From NCBI RefSeq assembly GCF_030908405.1, contig NZ_CP133089.1:744001-808000 (forward strand): DNA of 64,000 nucleotides, given 5' to 3'. A program made the translations under genes and the position numbers. Source of the DNA: Aminobacterium sp. MB27-C1. GTDB lineage: Bacteria; Synergistota; Synergistia; Synergistales; Aminobacteriaceae. Below the pieces are notes generated by a model. The model was not told the DNA's origin and made no database searches. It worked only from the letters and a program-made list of their open reading frames with translations. Shown piece by piece: positions 1-8,528 of this stretch. How positions within the stretch are numbered: the first letter of the stretch is position 1; every line of letters begins with the position of its first letter.

Positions 1-29
1 TGATAAATCAACCATTTGGAGGAAAAATC

Positions 30-950
30 ATGAGAAAATCTACTCTGTTAAGAAATAGATTACAAGAGCCCCGAGCCGTTGTTGCTCCAGGCGTTTACGA
101 TTCTCTAAGCGCCAGAATATGCGAAATGGCAGGATTCGAAGCTCTTCAACATTCTGGATATGGAACAGCTGCTGCGGTTTTGGGACAACCCGATGTCGGC
201 CTTCTTACACTTTCTGAAATGGTCAGCCAGGTCAGAGCTACGGCAAGAGCGGTAAATATCCCCGTAGTTGGGGATTCCGACAACGGTTTTGGCAATGCTA
301 TCAATGTGTATCGCACCGTACAGGAATATATAAATGCAGGAGCAGCCGGACTCTTTTTGGAAGATCAGGTAGCCCCGAAAAGATGCGGACACATGGAAGG
401 CAAGCAGGTTATTCCCTATGAAGAGATGGAAGGCAAACTTCGAGCTGCCATGGACGCAAGAAAAGATATTGACCCAGATTTCATAATTATTTACAGAACT
501 GACGCCATTGCCGTCAACGGATACAGCGATGCCCTTGACCGTGCCAGAAAAGCGGCAGAGCTTGGAGTTGATATGATATTCATAGAAGCTATGGAAACAC
601 GGGAACAAATTAAAAAGACTGCCTCTGAATTGAAAGACATTCCGCTCATGCTCAACCTGATAGAGGGAGGAAAAACGCCACTCGTTCCAGTAAATGAAGC
701 GGAAGAGATGGGGTATAAGTGGATCGTTCCAGCCCTTTCTTCTCTCTATGCCGCCGCAAGGGGAATGCTTGATGTTATGAGAGAGATCAAGGAAAATGGC
801 GTCTCTGATAAATATCTCGATAAACTATTTACATTTAAGGAATTTACGGAAGTTGTTCACCTTGAAAACATCAAAAAGCTGGAAGAAAAGTATCTTCCCA
901 CAAGCGTTATTGAGGAAAAATACCACGGTAAAGAAAAGATCGTGGGGTAG
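30..950 (+). CDS. Isocitrate lyase/PEP mutase family C-C lyase
   Basis: A 306-residue member of the isocitrate lyase/phosphoenolpyruvate mutase superfamily: cytosolic TIM-barrel enzymes that cleave or form C-C or C-P bonds in 2-oxo or methyl-dicarboxylates using Mg2+. Seen in the sequence: the N-terminal PGVYDSLSARI stretch, acidic metal-binding residues in GDSDNGFG (about 80-87), and the catalytic loop KRCGH at about 117-121. The Cys of that loop favours a lyase (methylisocitrate, dimethylmalate or oxaloacetate cleaving) over PEP mutase. The length is normal for the family. GGAGG lies just before the ATG. A stop codon at bases 1-3 may end an upstream gene of the same operon, and a terminator follows. 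The exact substrate cannot be read from the sequence. Confidence 0.85.
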   Translation: MRKSTLLRNRLQEPRAVVAPGVYDSLSARICEMAGFEALQHSGYGTAAAVLGQPDVGLLTLSEMVSQVRATARAVNIPVVGDSDNGFGNAINVYRTVQEYINAGAAGLFLEDQVAPKRCGHMEGKQVIPYEEMEGKLRAAMDARKDIDPDFIIIYRTDAIAVNGYSDALDRARKAAELGVDMIFIEAMETREQIKKTASELKDIPLMLNLIEGGKTPLVPVNEAEEMGYKWIVPALSSLYAAARGMLDVMREIKENGVSDKYLDKLFTFKEFTEVVHLENIKKLEEKYLPTSVIEEKYHGKEKIVG

Positions 951-1002
951 CGAGTAGCGAATCTAAAAACAAAACGTTGCCAATAGCGAGTTAGCTAAAA
1001 CG

Positions 1003-1046
1003 AAAGCGGAGCCTGGCTGAGACTTTATGCCACCTCCGCTTTTTTT
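1003..1046 (+). terminator. Rho-independent terminator after the lyase gene
   Basis: The arms AAAGCGGAG and CTCCGCT are separated by about 22 bases and followed by a run of T. It lies 50 bases past the lyase stop codon and marks the left edge of the AT-rich island. Confidence 0.75.
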
Positions 1047-1137
1047 GTACAAGTAGTGTCGAATGTTTTATGATTTTAATGTTCTTGTTAACATTTCAGA
1101 TTCAGGAGCGATATTGAAGCGGAGCGGAGTAACTTAA

Positions 1138-1326
1138 TTCCTCCTGAAAAATTACCAAAATCACAAATATTTCCTTCATTTGCTTTGGGTGGACGAAAAG
1201 TATAAGTGGGAGGCTGTTAAGCATTTTCAAGACAATTGGGATATTAACGCTACTGATTTTGTCTCTATGCTTGAGGCGTCAACGGCAAAAACCGAGGAAA
1301 AACTTCAATCGGCGATTATAAACTAG
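1138..1326 (+). pseudogene. Remnant of a McrB-like protein N-terminus
   Basis: An open stretch with no good start or ribosome site reads LLWVDEKYKWEAVKHFQDNW and continues for about 28 residues to a stop. From memory, this resembles the N-terminal segment that precedes the GTPase/AAA domain in McrB-type restriction proteins. The rest of such a gene is absent: no Walker motif follows in any frame. I read it as a fragment left by decay or deletion. The family match is by recognition only and needs a profile search. Confidence 0.4.
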
Positions 1327-1767
1327 TCTTTACAGCACTTTATAACATGAAGTATTTTATCGAAACATTGATTGCAAAGATCAAAAGACAGGCGGCAGGT
1401 TACAAATGACGGTCGTTTTAATAATGCTGTTAGACTGTCATCTTTTCGTACTCAGATGCTTTGACAGGAAAAAGCGTTTTGGTGCATGTACATATACTCA
1501 TACACAGCACACTACATCTGCTGCTCATTGTCTAATATTCATCCGTCATAAAATATTCTATAAGATTAATTTTTTAGTTTCGATAGTTATATACTAAGTT
1601 CAAATATTATGTTAGGCTATGTGCGAAGGGCTTAATGGTTCTTTATATTAAAAATAAGTTTGCACAGAGTTTAGTAAATAATTATTTGAATTTTAAATGA
1701 TTATTGTAATAAATGTAATTTAAATTATAGTTTTTATAGCCCTTCATCTGGGGGGCTTGTCGAAAAA
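1327..1767 (+). other. AT-rich spacer without a supported gene
   Basis: There are short open frames here, one of about 63 codons from 1406, but none has a ribosome site, a recognisable motif or plausible composition. The stretch probably holds the promoter of the helicase-nuclease gene and more decayed sequence. I see no clear repeat. Confidence 0.5.
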
Positions 1768-4700
1768 ATGGGCTATTCTTCACAAACTGCGAATCATAGA
1801 ATGAAACAGCTTTTCAAATATCTAGAAGCACTTAACCAACACAGAAATCCTGCGATTAAGAATGTTGAGGATTATTCGTGGAAATTGTGGATTCAATCTC
1901 TTCCCAAACATCCGAATTTAAAACTTTTAGGAAAATCCACAGATCAATTAGATATGTTCGATTTATATGAGGATGGTAATGATATTGACCTTGAAAATAT
2001 CCTCGTAGTAAAGCGTCCTGAACTGAAATATTGTCCGGCTCCTTCTCAAAGTTTTGAGAGCTGGCTTTATGGGGGATGGGAAAATCCTTTTAAAGAAGTC
2101 CAGATTATAGAAAGTAGACCTAACGAAAAGAATGGGTTTCCTCTCATGTCTAGAGATAGTACAGAAAAAAATGATACGGAATTGGAGTACTTTAATGATA
2201 ATGAAAAAAGGGTTACTGATTATTTAAGCTGGTTGGAAAAAAGAAAAGTCTGGGCAGAAAAAGAAAAGCAAAATCGAAGGACTATGAAGATCTACGAGGA
2301 TCTTTACGATTTATACAGGCTCTTTAAAAGGGAACCTGATCGCTTTGAAATAATTTTAGGTGATGGAGTTATAATTTGGAGTATAGAAGAAGGTCGTTTA
2401 TATCATCCTCTATTGTTACAGCAGGTACAATTACAATTTGATCCTGAAAAAGTAGAGTTTTCCATTTTGCCTTCGGATAAGCCCTCTGAGTTTTATTCCC
2501 AGATTTTTCATTCTAATACTGATGTAGATGCTTTTTCCATAGCGGATGCTATTAAATCAGTGAATGAAGAGCATTTTCATCCTCTTGGAAGAACGGGAGT
2601 AGAAATTTTCCTCAAAAGGTTTATTTCCTCTGTAGTCTCCAATGGTGAATTTATTGAGAATAACGAGTCTTTTCAGTTCAAAGAATATCCACAGATAGTT
2701 AGAAAACCTGTTTTATTCCTTCGTAATAAAGACTTAGGGTTCGCTTCCTGTATTGAGAAGATTCTTGAAAATATTGAGAGAGGAGAAGAACCTTCGAGTT
2801 TTTTCAAAAATATAGTTGGTGTAGATCAAGATGATTGTGTAAACCACTACAATGAAGACTTTTCAAGGAAAGCTATAAAAACTAGTGAAATTCTTTTGGG
2901 CAAAGAAAGTAATGAAGAACAGATGAAAATTGCAGAATCACTAGAGGTCTATGACTCAGTTCTTGTGCAGGGACCTCCGGGTACTGGAAAAAGCCATACT
3001 ATTGCTAATCTTATAGGGCATCTTCTTGCTCAAGGTAAGAGAGTCTTAGTGACAAGTAAAACCTCAAAACCTCTCCGGGTACTTAAAAGACATATAGTTA
3101 AAGAATTACGTTCTTTGGCAGTGAGTGTTTTGCAGGATGATCTTGAAGCTAAGAAGGATCTTGAGTCTTCTGTAAACGAAATTGTTAAAAATCTAACATC
3201 AAAGGATCCTCGAAAATTAATTCAACAAGAAAAAAGACTTATAGAAAATCGAGATAATGTACTATCTGAGTTAAACCGATTCAAAGCACAGTTGATTGAG
3301 GTTCTCCGATCTGAATACACAGAAATTATAATAGATGGTCAGACCTTAAGCCCTTCTGAAGCTGGGAAAAAGATTGCTCAAGGGGTAGATGTACATTCAT
3401 GGCTTCCTGATCCTGATGTATCTGAAAAGACTCTTCCTATTACACAGGAGGAATTTGATTACCTCTTTGAGTTTAATGACAAGATTTCAAAAGAAGAAGA
3501 AACCTTGCTTATGGATCCCTTGCTAGATTTTTCCAAATTGCCTACCCCAGAAGAACTTTTTAAAATGAAAGAAGTTTATGAAAGTTCAAAGCAATTTGTT
3601 CAAGATCCCTTTGATCCTTTATGGGATTCTGAAAGATGTGTTTCTGCCAGAGATATAGAATTGGTGTGGAATTTTGCCCAACAATGTTTAAAAACATTGA
3701 CATTCGGGGATAATTGGCAAAAGGAAGTTCTTTATGACGGCTATCTTGGAGGTAACAGATTACAACCTTGGGAGGATATGATGGAAAAGATAGAATATCT
3801 TTTCCAAAGTCTTAACGAATTGAAGTCTCAGCGGATTCGCCTGAAACCTGAAATAGATTACAAAAAATTAGATTTGCCCAAGGATGAGATAATAAAGGAA
3901 TTAAAAGAAATAGTTGATTATCTTAGTGACAATAGTGGATTATCTTTTTTAAAATTATTTCTTAAGCCAAAATGGAAAAAAATTACAGAAGTTTCAAAGA
4001 TATCTCTAGGGAAACCCCAAAGCAGAGATCATTACATAGCTTTGCTTGCTGAAGTTGAATATGCAATACAAAAAGAGCTACTCATAGATTCTATCGTTGC
4101 CCTTTGTCCAACATTGGTGTTTAGTAGTGAGAAAACGCCAGACGAAGACCTTGCTCACAAACTATATTTCCAAGTCAAGCCAATGATATCAAAATATTTA
4201 TATTGGTATTCTAATGAATTTTCGTCTCTTATTGTTTCCTTGAGAAATTTGGGGTTCAACTGGGAAAGTTTTTGCGATCCTATCCTAGGCTCGGAATCAA
4301 GAGAGGCAGCGATCGACAACCTGAAAGAAAGTCTTGAGAGACTATGTCATCATGTCTTACCTATTAGAATGAAAAAAATTGATAATATTGAAATTTGTCA
4401 AAAATTGGAAAAAATTATCATTTATCTTGAAGAAATGGAATCAGAAAATAACCATTCCTTTATTTGTAATATAAAATCATATCTTAAACATTTTGATGTC
4501 CAAGCTTATGAAGAGTCCATTAATTTACTACAAGAACTTTATCGGATGAAGCCCCTTTATCAAAAGAAGCAGAATATAACAGGAAAAATCACAGGTTATT
4601 CTAAAGAATGGGCAAATCTTGTAAAAAGTCGGAATGGTATATGGGGTAAGAGTCAGCCTCCTGGTGACCTTTTAGAAGCTTGGAAATGGAAAAGAATCTT

Positions 4701-7281
4701 ACTAGAAGTTAAAAGAATAAATAAGACCTCTATTGAAGATATTCAGGATGAAATCGCGTACAGACAAGATGTGTTGAAAGATCTTACCAATAATCTTATT
4801 TCTGTAAAAGCTTGGAGAAGACAGATCGAAAGAACAACCCAAAAAGAAAGAAGCGCCTTAGTTGCATACACTCAGATTATAAAAAAACTGGGCAAAACAG
4901 GAAAAGTTAAAAATGCTGCTGCTTTACTTAGAGATGCTAAAGAGGCTATGAATCAATGTATAAGTGCTGTCCCGGTTTGGATTATGCCTCTTATTAAGGT
5001 AGCTGAATCTTTCGAACCTGGGAGTACTTCTTTTGATGTCGTGATAATAGATGAAGCTAGTCAATGCGATGTAATGGCCTTTATTGCTATATATCTGGGG
5101 AAGAAGTTAGTTATTGTGGGTGATGATCAGCAGGTTAGTCCACTTGCTATTGGGCAGAAGCTAGATATTGTTCGTAAGCTTATGGATCAATACCTTCTGG
5201 ATATTCCTGTTAAATCTCTTTATGATGGCACTGCTAGTATTTACGATATAGCAAAAAGAAATTCTGGGAAAGTTATAGCTTTACGGGAGCATTTTAGAAG
5301 CGTGCCTGAAATCATACAATTTAGCAATAGACTTTCTTACAATGGGAATATCCTTCCTTTGAGGGAATCAAGTAGCACTGATTTAAAACCCCCAGTTATT
5401 CCCTTCAGAGTCAATAACGGATATTGTGATGATAACAAGGTTAATTCAGTAGAGGCTAAGCAAATTGCATCTATCATGGCGGTATGTACAAAACTTCCCG
5501 AATATGAAGAGAAAACGATGGGTGTTATTTCTCTTTATGGAGATGCACAGACTTTGGAAATTGAAAAATACTTGAAAGAGTACATTCCTGAAGATGTTTA
5601 TGAAAAACATGAAATCTTGTGCGGTTCTCCGTACCATTTCCAGGGTGATGAAAGAGATGTTATTTTCTTATCACTCGTTTACAGTTCATTAGAAAATCCT
5701 CCACATAAAATGCTTAGCGGAGGACAACAGAATATGCATAAGAAAAGGTTCAATGTCGCGGCAAGTAGAGCCAAGGACCAGATGTGGGTAGTGTATTCTT
5801 TAGATCCTTATACGGATCTAAAACCTGGTGATTTAAGGAGACAACTTATTGAATATTCCTTGGATCCTAGTGCATGGGAAATAACGTTTGAAGATCTTGA
5901 AAAACGAACAGAATCGCCCTTCGAAAGAGAAGTTTTGCAGGACCTTGTCATTAGCGGTTACGACATAATACCTCAATGGAAAGTAGGTGCCTATCGAATA
6001 GATATGGTGGTACAGAGCAACGGGAAAAAAGTAGCTATAGAGTGTGATGGAGAAAAATTCCATACGCCTGAAACTTTACATGAAGATCTTGCAAGACAGT
6101 CTATATTAGAAAGGCTTGGTTGGACTTTTATCAGGATAAGAGGTAGTGCTTTTTATAGTGATAAGGTTAAAGCTATGAAAAAAGTGAAGGATAAATTGGC
6201 AAGTTTAGGTATCGAAAGAACTATGTCTTTCCAAAATTCAAAGTCTAGTAACGATCCTTTAGCATATAAACGAGAAGTTAGTGAAATAGCTAGATTAGCA
6301 TCTATGATCCAAAGTGGAGAAAAAAATATAGCGATACCTGAAAGTTTGCTCGAAACACCTGTAGCTTTTCAGAAGAAAGAAAGTTTTATTCTTGAAGTAA
6401 GCCCTGCTGTATCAACAGATACTGTTGATACAGCAGGTATTGTTTTAGATAAGCAAAAGATAAAAGATAATGATCTATTATTTTATCCTGAGCATCAAGA
6501 AGAAAATCAAAGTTATGAGAAAGAGTTTGTTACTAGTAAAAAATCTTATTCAGCTAATTCTAAGAACAATGTAGAAGAGTCATCTCAACGAGAGTATGAA
6601 GGCGAATTTCTGAATTTTGAAAATGTGAAAAAGACTTTGGATCAGGACGATGAAAAAACTACGAAAATATTAAATGAAATTGATCAAATTCCAAGAGTTA
6701 GTCAAGAAGCGTTTGAAAAAGGCTTTCAGGATAATCAAGAGGTATCTGAGGGTACTTTTGAATATGAGACCTCTGATTTATCTGAAAAAGATACTAATAA
6801 TGCGTTACAAGTGAGTGAAGAGAAGTCAAAAATAAATAATAAGATTAGTGTAGAAAATAAAAATGATCCAATAAAAGACGAGGGATTGAATTTCTTTTCT
6901 GAAGAAACGGAAAAACATCTAGCTAAGAAAAATAACGAAAAAACGGAGGATGCATCTGTAGAAGAGTTAAAAAAACAGAAATTGAAATCTTCCAATTCGA
7001 AAAATGCCAGAATTAAAAAGGAAAAAGCGAGCAACCCTAAGGTTGATTCTTTTGAATCTCAGCTCAAAAATGAGAATCCTGATTTCTGGTTTGCGTTAGC
7101 ACATTGGGCTAAAGAAAATAATAAGTTGAATAATAAAGAAAGGCATTTTGTTTTTCAAGTCGGTAGGTTGATATCCAATAAGTGGCTTCTTTCTGAAAAA
7201 CAGGAAAAATGGGCTAATAGTATTTATGAAAAATGTTTAGACGACGGTTTTATTTTTGAAGATATCCAAAAGAAGAATTAG
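1768..7281 (+). CDS. Giant SF1 helicase with C-terminal Vsr/DUF559-like nuclease
   Basis: A 1837-residue protein that I expect acts on nucleic acid in the cytosol, plausibly in phage or plasmid defence. Seen: Walker A GPPGTGKSHT at about residue 402; a long helical insert; Walker B IIDEASQCD at about 1092 followed by GDDQQ; motif VI VAASRAKDQ at about 1330. This is the AAA_11/AAA_12 (Upf1-like) layout. A nuclease-like domain follows at about 1383-1485 (SPFEREVLQDL, then D1412 and ECDGEKFH near 1424), matching PD-(D/E)xK proteins of the Vsr/DUF559/MTES_1575 type. After that comes about 270 residues of Lys/Glu/Ser/Asn-rich linker and a short folded tail (about 1765-1837). A GGGGGG run precedes the ATG at moderate spacing. 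Base composition is clearly more AT-rich than the flanks, suggesting transfer. It stands alone with its own leader. Family is sure; a defence role is inferred. Confidence 0.85.
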   Translation: MGYSSQTANHRMKQLFKYLEALNQHRNPAIKNVEDYSWKLWIQSLPKHPNLKLLGKSTDQLDMFDLYEDGNDIDLENILVVKRPELKYCPAPSQSFESWLYGGWENPFKEVQIIESRPNEKNGFPLMSRDSTEKNDTELEYFNDNEKRVTDYLSWLEKRKVWAEKEKQNRRTMKIYEDLYDLYRLFKREPDRFEIILGDGVIIWSIEEGRLYHPLLLQQVQLQFDPEKVEFSILPSDKPSEFYSQIFHSNTDVDAFSIADAIKSVNEEHFHPLGRTGVEIFLKRFISSVVSNGEFIENNESFQFKEYPQIVRKPVLFLRNKDLGFASCIEKILENIERGEEPSSFFKNIVGVDQDDCVNHYNEDFSRKAIKTSEILLGKESNEEQMKIAESLEVYDSVLVQGPPGTGKSHTIANLIGHLLAQGKRVLVTSKTSKPLRVLKRHIVKELRSLAVSVLQDDLEAKKDLESSVNEIVKNLTSKDPRKLIQQEKRLIENRDNVLSELNRFKAQLIEVLRSEYTEIIIDGQTLSPSEAGKKIAQGVDVHSWLPDPDVSEKTLPITQEEFDYLFEFNDKISKEEETLLMDPLLDFSKLPTPEELFKMKEVYESSKQFVQDPFDPLWDSERCVSARDIELVWNFAQQCLKTLTFGDNWQKEVLYDGYLGGNRLQPWEDMMEKIEYLFQSLNELKSQRIRLKPEIDYKKLDLPKDEIIKELKEIVDYLSDNSGLSFLKLFLKPKWKKITEVSKISLGKPQSRDHYIALLAEVEYAIQKELLIDSIVALCPTLVFSSEKTPDEDLAHKLYFQVKPMISKYLYWYSNEFSSLIVSLRNLGFNWESFCDPILGSESREAAIDNLKESLERLCHHVLPIRMKKIDNIEICQKLEKIIIYLEEMESENNHSFICNIKSYLKHFDVQAYEESINLLQELYRMKPLYQKKQNITGKITGYSKEWANLVKSRNGIWGKSQPPGDLLEAWKWKRILLEVKRINKTSIEDIQDEIAYRQDVLKDLTNNLISVKAWRRQIERTTQKERSALVAYTQIIKKLGKTGKVKNAAALLRDAKEAMNQCISAVPVWIMPLIKVAESFEPGSTSFDVVIIDEASQCDVMAFIAIYLGKKLVIVGDDQQVSPLAIGQKLDIVRKLMDQYLLDIPVKSLYDGTASIYDIAKRNSGKVIALREHFRSVPEIIQFSNRLSYNGNILPLRESSSTDLKPPVIPFRVNNGYCDDNKVNSVEAKQIASIMAVCTKLPEYEEKTMGVISLYGDAQTLEIEKYLKEYIPEDVYEKHEILCGSPYHFQGDERDVIFLSLVYSSLENPPHKMLSGGQQNMHKKRFNVAASRAKDQMWVVYSLDPYTDLKPGDLRRQLIEYSLDPSAWEITFEDLEKRTESPFEREVLQDLVISGYDIIPQWKVGAYRIDMVVQSNGKKVAIECDGEKFHTPETLHEDLARQSILERLGWTFIRIRGSAFYSDKVKAMKKVKDKLASLGIERTMSFQNSKSSNDPLAYKREVSEIARLASMIQSGEKNIAIPESLLETPVAFQKKESFILEVSPAVSTDTVDTAGIVLDKQKIKDNDLLFYPEHQEENQSYEKEFVTSKKSYSANSKNNVEESSQREYEGEFLNFENVKKTLDQDDEKTTKILNEIDQIPRVSQEAFEKGFQDNQEVSEGTFEYETSDLSEKDTNNALQVSEEKSKINNKISVENKNDPIKDEGLNFFSEETEKHLAKKNNEKTEDASVEELKKQKLKSSNSKNARIKKEKASNPKVDSFESQLKNENPDFWFALAHWAKENNKLNNKERHFVFQVGRLISNKWLLSEKQEKWANSIYEKCLDDGFIFEDIQKKN
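6403..6437 (+). repeat. Perfect 15-bp inverted repeat inside the helicase gene
   Basis: The arms CCTGCTGTATCAACA and TGTTGATACAGCAGG match exactly around a 5-base loop GATAC. The repeat sits at the start of the low-complexity linker, is read through in frame (encoding PAVSTDTVDTAG) and leaves the reading frame intact. It could be a small inserted palindrome or a hairpin in the mRNA. Confidence 0.9.
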
Positions 7282-7719
7282 AAAGGATTCTCTCTAGAAT
7301 AGGCGAAACAGATAATTGTAATTAAGTTTCATTAAAAAATTACGTTATTTTGTTTATTGCTGGTGTAGTTACATAACTTAACAAAGAGTCAGGATAAACA
7401 TCATAATACGCTAGACTATAAGTCTTTAATAACTTATAGCATGATACGAGTATCATACTATAAGCAAAGAAGAGATATCAGCACAAGTTTAGCGCAAAGT
7501 TGTGACTAAACTTGGAAAGTATTGGAATTACTGGATGGAATTGATGGTTTTTCTGACTGAAAAGTTCCCAACTGCTCGTGTCTTTCTCTGAATTTTGCGG
7601 TTGATGAACCTAGAGAGGTGTGGGCTCTTACACTTCTTCAGTTCTGATAGAAATATATGAAAGATATTGTACGTTATCATATATATACATAAGCATTAGA
7701 AAAAAGGTGATCCCTCACT
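7282..7719 (+). other. Intergenic stretch with a cluster of inverted repeats
   Basis: About 440 AT-rich bases with no supported gene. Three inverted repeats lie close together: CTATAAGT/ACTTATAG at 7416-7439, ATGATA/TATCAT at 7441-7456, and CAAGTTTA/TAAACTTG at 7484-7514. ACTATAAG also recurs directly. They may be operator sites or the remains of an element. No toxin-like frame is found upstream of the HigA-like gene. Confidence 0.55.
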
Positions 7720-8040
7720 ATGAGTAATAGAAAAGAAAAAAATATGTGCAAAATAGAATACGACAATATATTGGCTTTCCACCCAGGTTTTTATCTCAAA
7801 GAACTCATTGAAGATATGGAAATTACACAGGATGAATTTGCGAAACGTCTGGACATCTCTTCAAAACATTTAAGTGAGATTTTGTCGGGTAAAGCGTCTG
7901 TGCATGAAGATGTAGCAATGAAACTAGCAACTGTGTTGGGGACTAGTGCCGGTTTATGGCTCAATTTGCAAGCAAAATACAATGAGAAATGTGAAGTTAT
8001 ACGATCTGATCGAGCAGAATTGACGTCGCCCCAAATATAA
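7720..8040 (+). CDS. HigA-type XRE antitoxin, orphan
   Basis: A 106-residue DNA-binding protein of the HigA/VapI family. The segment HPGFYLKELIEDMEITQDEF at about 26-45 is the usual entry to the helix-turn-helix, followed by RLDISSKHLSEILSGK. The family normally neutralises a HigB-type RNase and represses its own operon. AAAAAGGTGATC lies at good distance before the ATG; an internal ATG at codon 9 is also possible. No HigB-like toxin is seen on either side: upstream is the repeat cluster, downstream the unrelated DUF488 gene converges 3 bases away. It may be a solitary regulator, the survivor of a lost pair, or act in trans. Confidence 0.85.
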   Translation: MSNRKEKNMCKIEYDNILAFHPGFYLKELIEDMEITQDEFAKRLDISSKHLSEILSGKASVHEDVAMKLATVLGTSAGLWLNLQAKYNEKCEVIRSDRAELTSPQI

Positions 8041-8043
8041 GCT

Positions 8044-8400
8044 TTATTCTCCGTTCATGCTTTCCAAATACTCTTTCAGTACCGTTGCGTTGTTCTGCTC
8101 ACTATTCTTAGAACTGTAAAGTAGCGTCACTTTGAGAGTTTTTGCCCTCTCTGCAAGGGTTCGAAGCTCCCCAAGGTGTGTTTCCAACTCTTCCCGGTAC
8201 TGCTTTTCAAACTCAGCCCAAGCGAGTTCCCCGCCATGAAAGAGCTTTCGAAGCTCGTTTGATGGAGCAACTTCCTTCATCCATTCATCTACTTTTGCCT
8301 TCTCTTTTGATAATCCTCTAGGCCATAGGCGATCGACTAAAATGCGATATCCATCGCTTGAATCCGCTTCTTCGTAAATTCGTTTCAGCGTTATAGGCAT
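8044..8400 (-). CDS. DUF488 family protein (YeaO-like)
   Basis: A 118-residue protein of the DUF488 family; its biochemical role is not established. The family signature is clear: ILVDRLWPRGLSKEKA near the N-terminus, an Asp/Trp-rich middle (DEWMKEVAPS) and LLYSSKN near the C-terminus. The ATG at 8398-8400 is chosen because GGAGGG lies just before it; a frame extending 7 codons further has no such site. It is transcribed leftward, converging on the HigA-like gene. Composition matches the core genome, so the island ends here. Confidence 0.85.
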   Translation of the reverse strand: MPITLKRIYEEADSSDGYRILVDRLWPRGLSKEKAKVDEWMKEVAPSNELRKLFHGGELAWAEFEKQYREELETHLGELRTLAERAKTLKVTLLYSSKNSEQNNATVLKEYLESMNGE

Positions 8401-8528
8401 CTTTTCCCTCCTCGTTGGCAAGAACTCTAAGCCGCCGGCAGTAATGGCAGGTGGGCGAACCCGATTGCCTTGATACTAACGGCGTTAAATCTTGCTGCCT
8501 GCACAGCCTCTATACGTTTCGTTTTTCG

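Noticed and set aside
1406-1597. A 63-codon open frame before the helicase gene
   Set aside because: It has no ribosome site, a low-information sequence rich in Thr, His and Cys, and lies in decayed AT-rich DNA.
7500-7660. Possible remnant of a HigB toxin before the HigA-like gene
   Set aside because: Short open stretches here (for example GKYWNYWMELMVFLTEKF) do not carry HigB motifs and are broken by stops.
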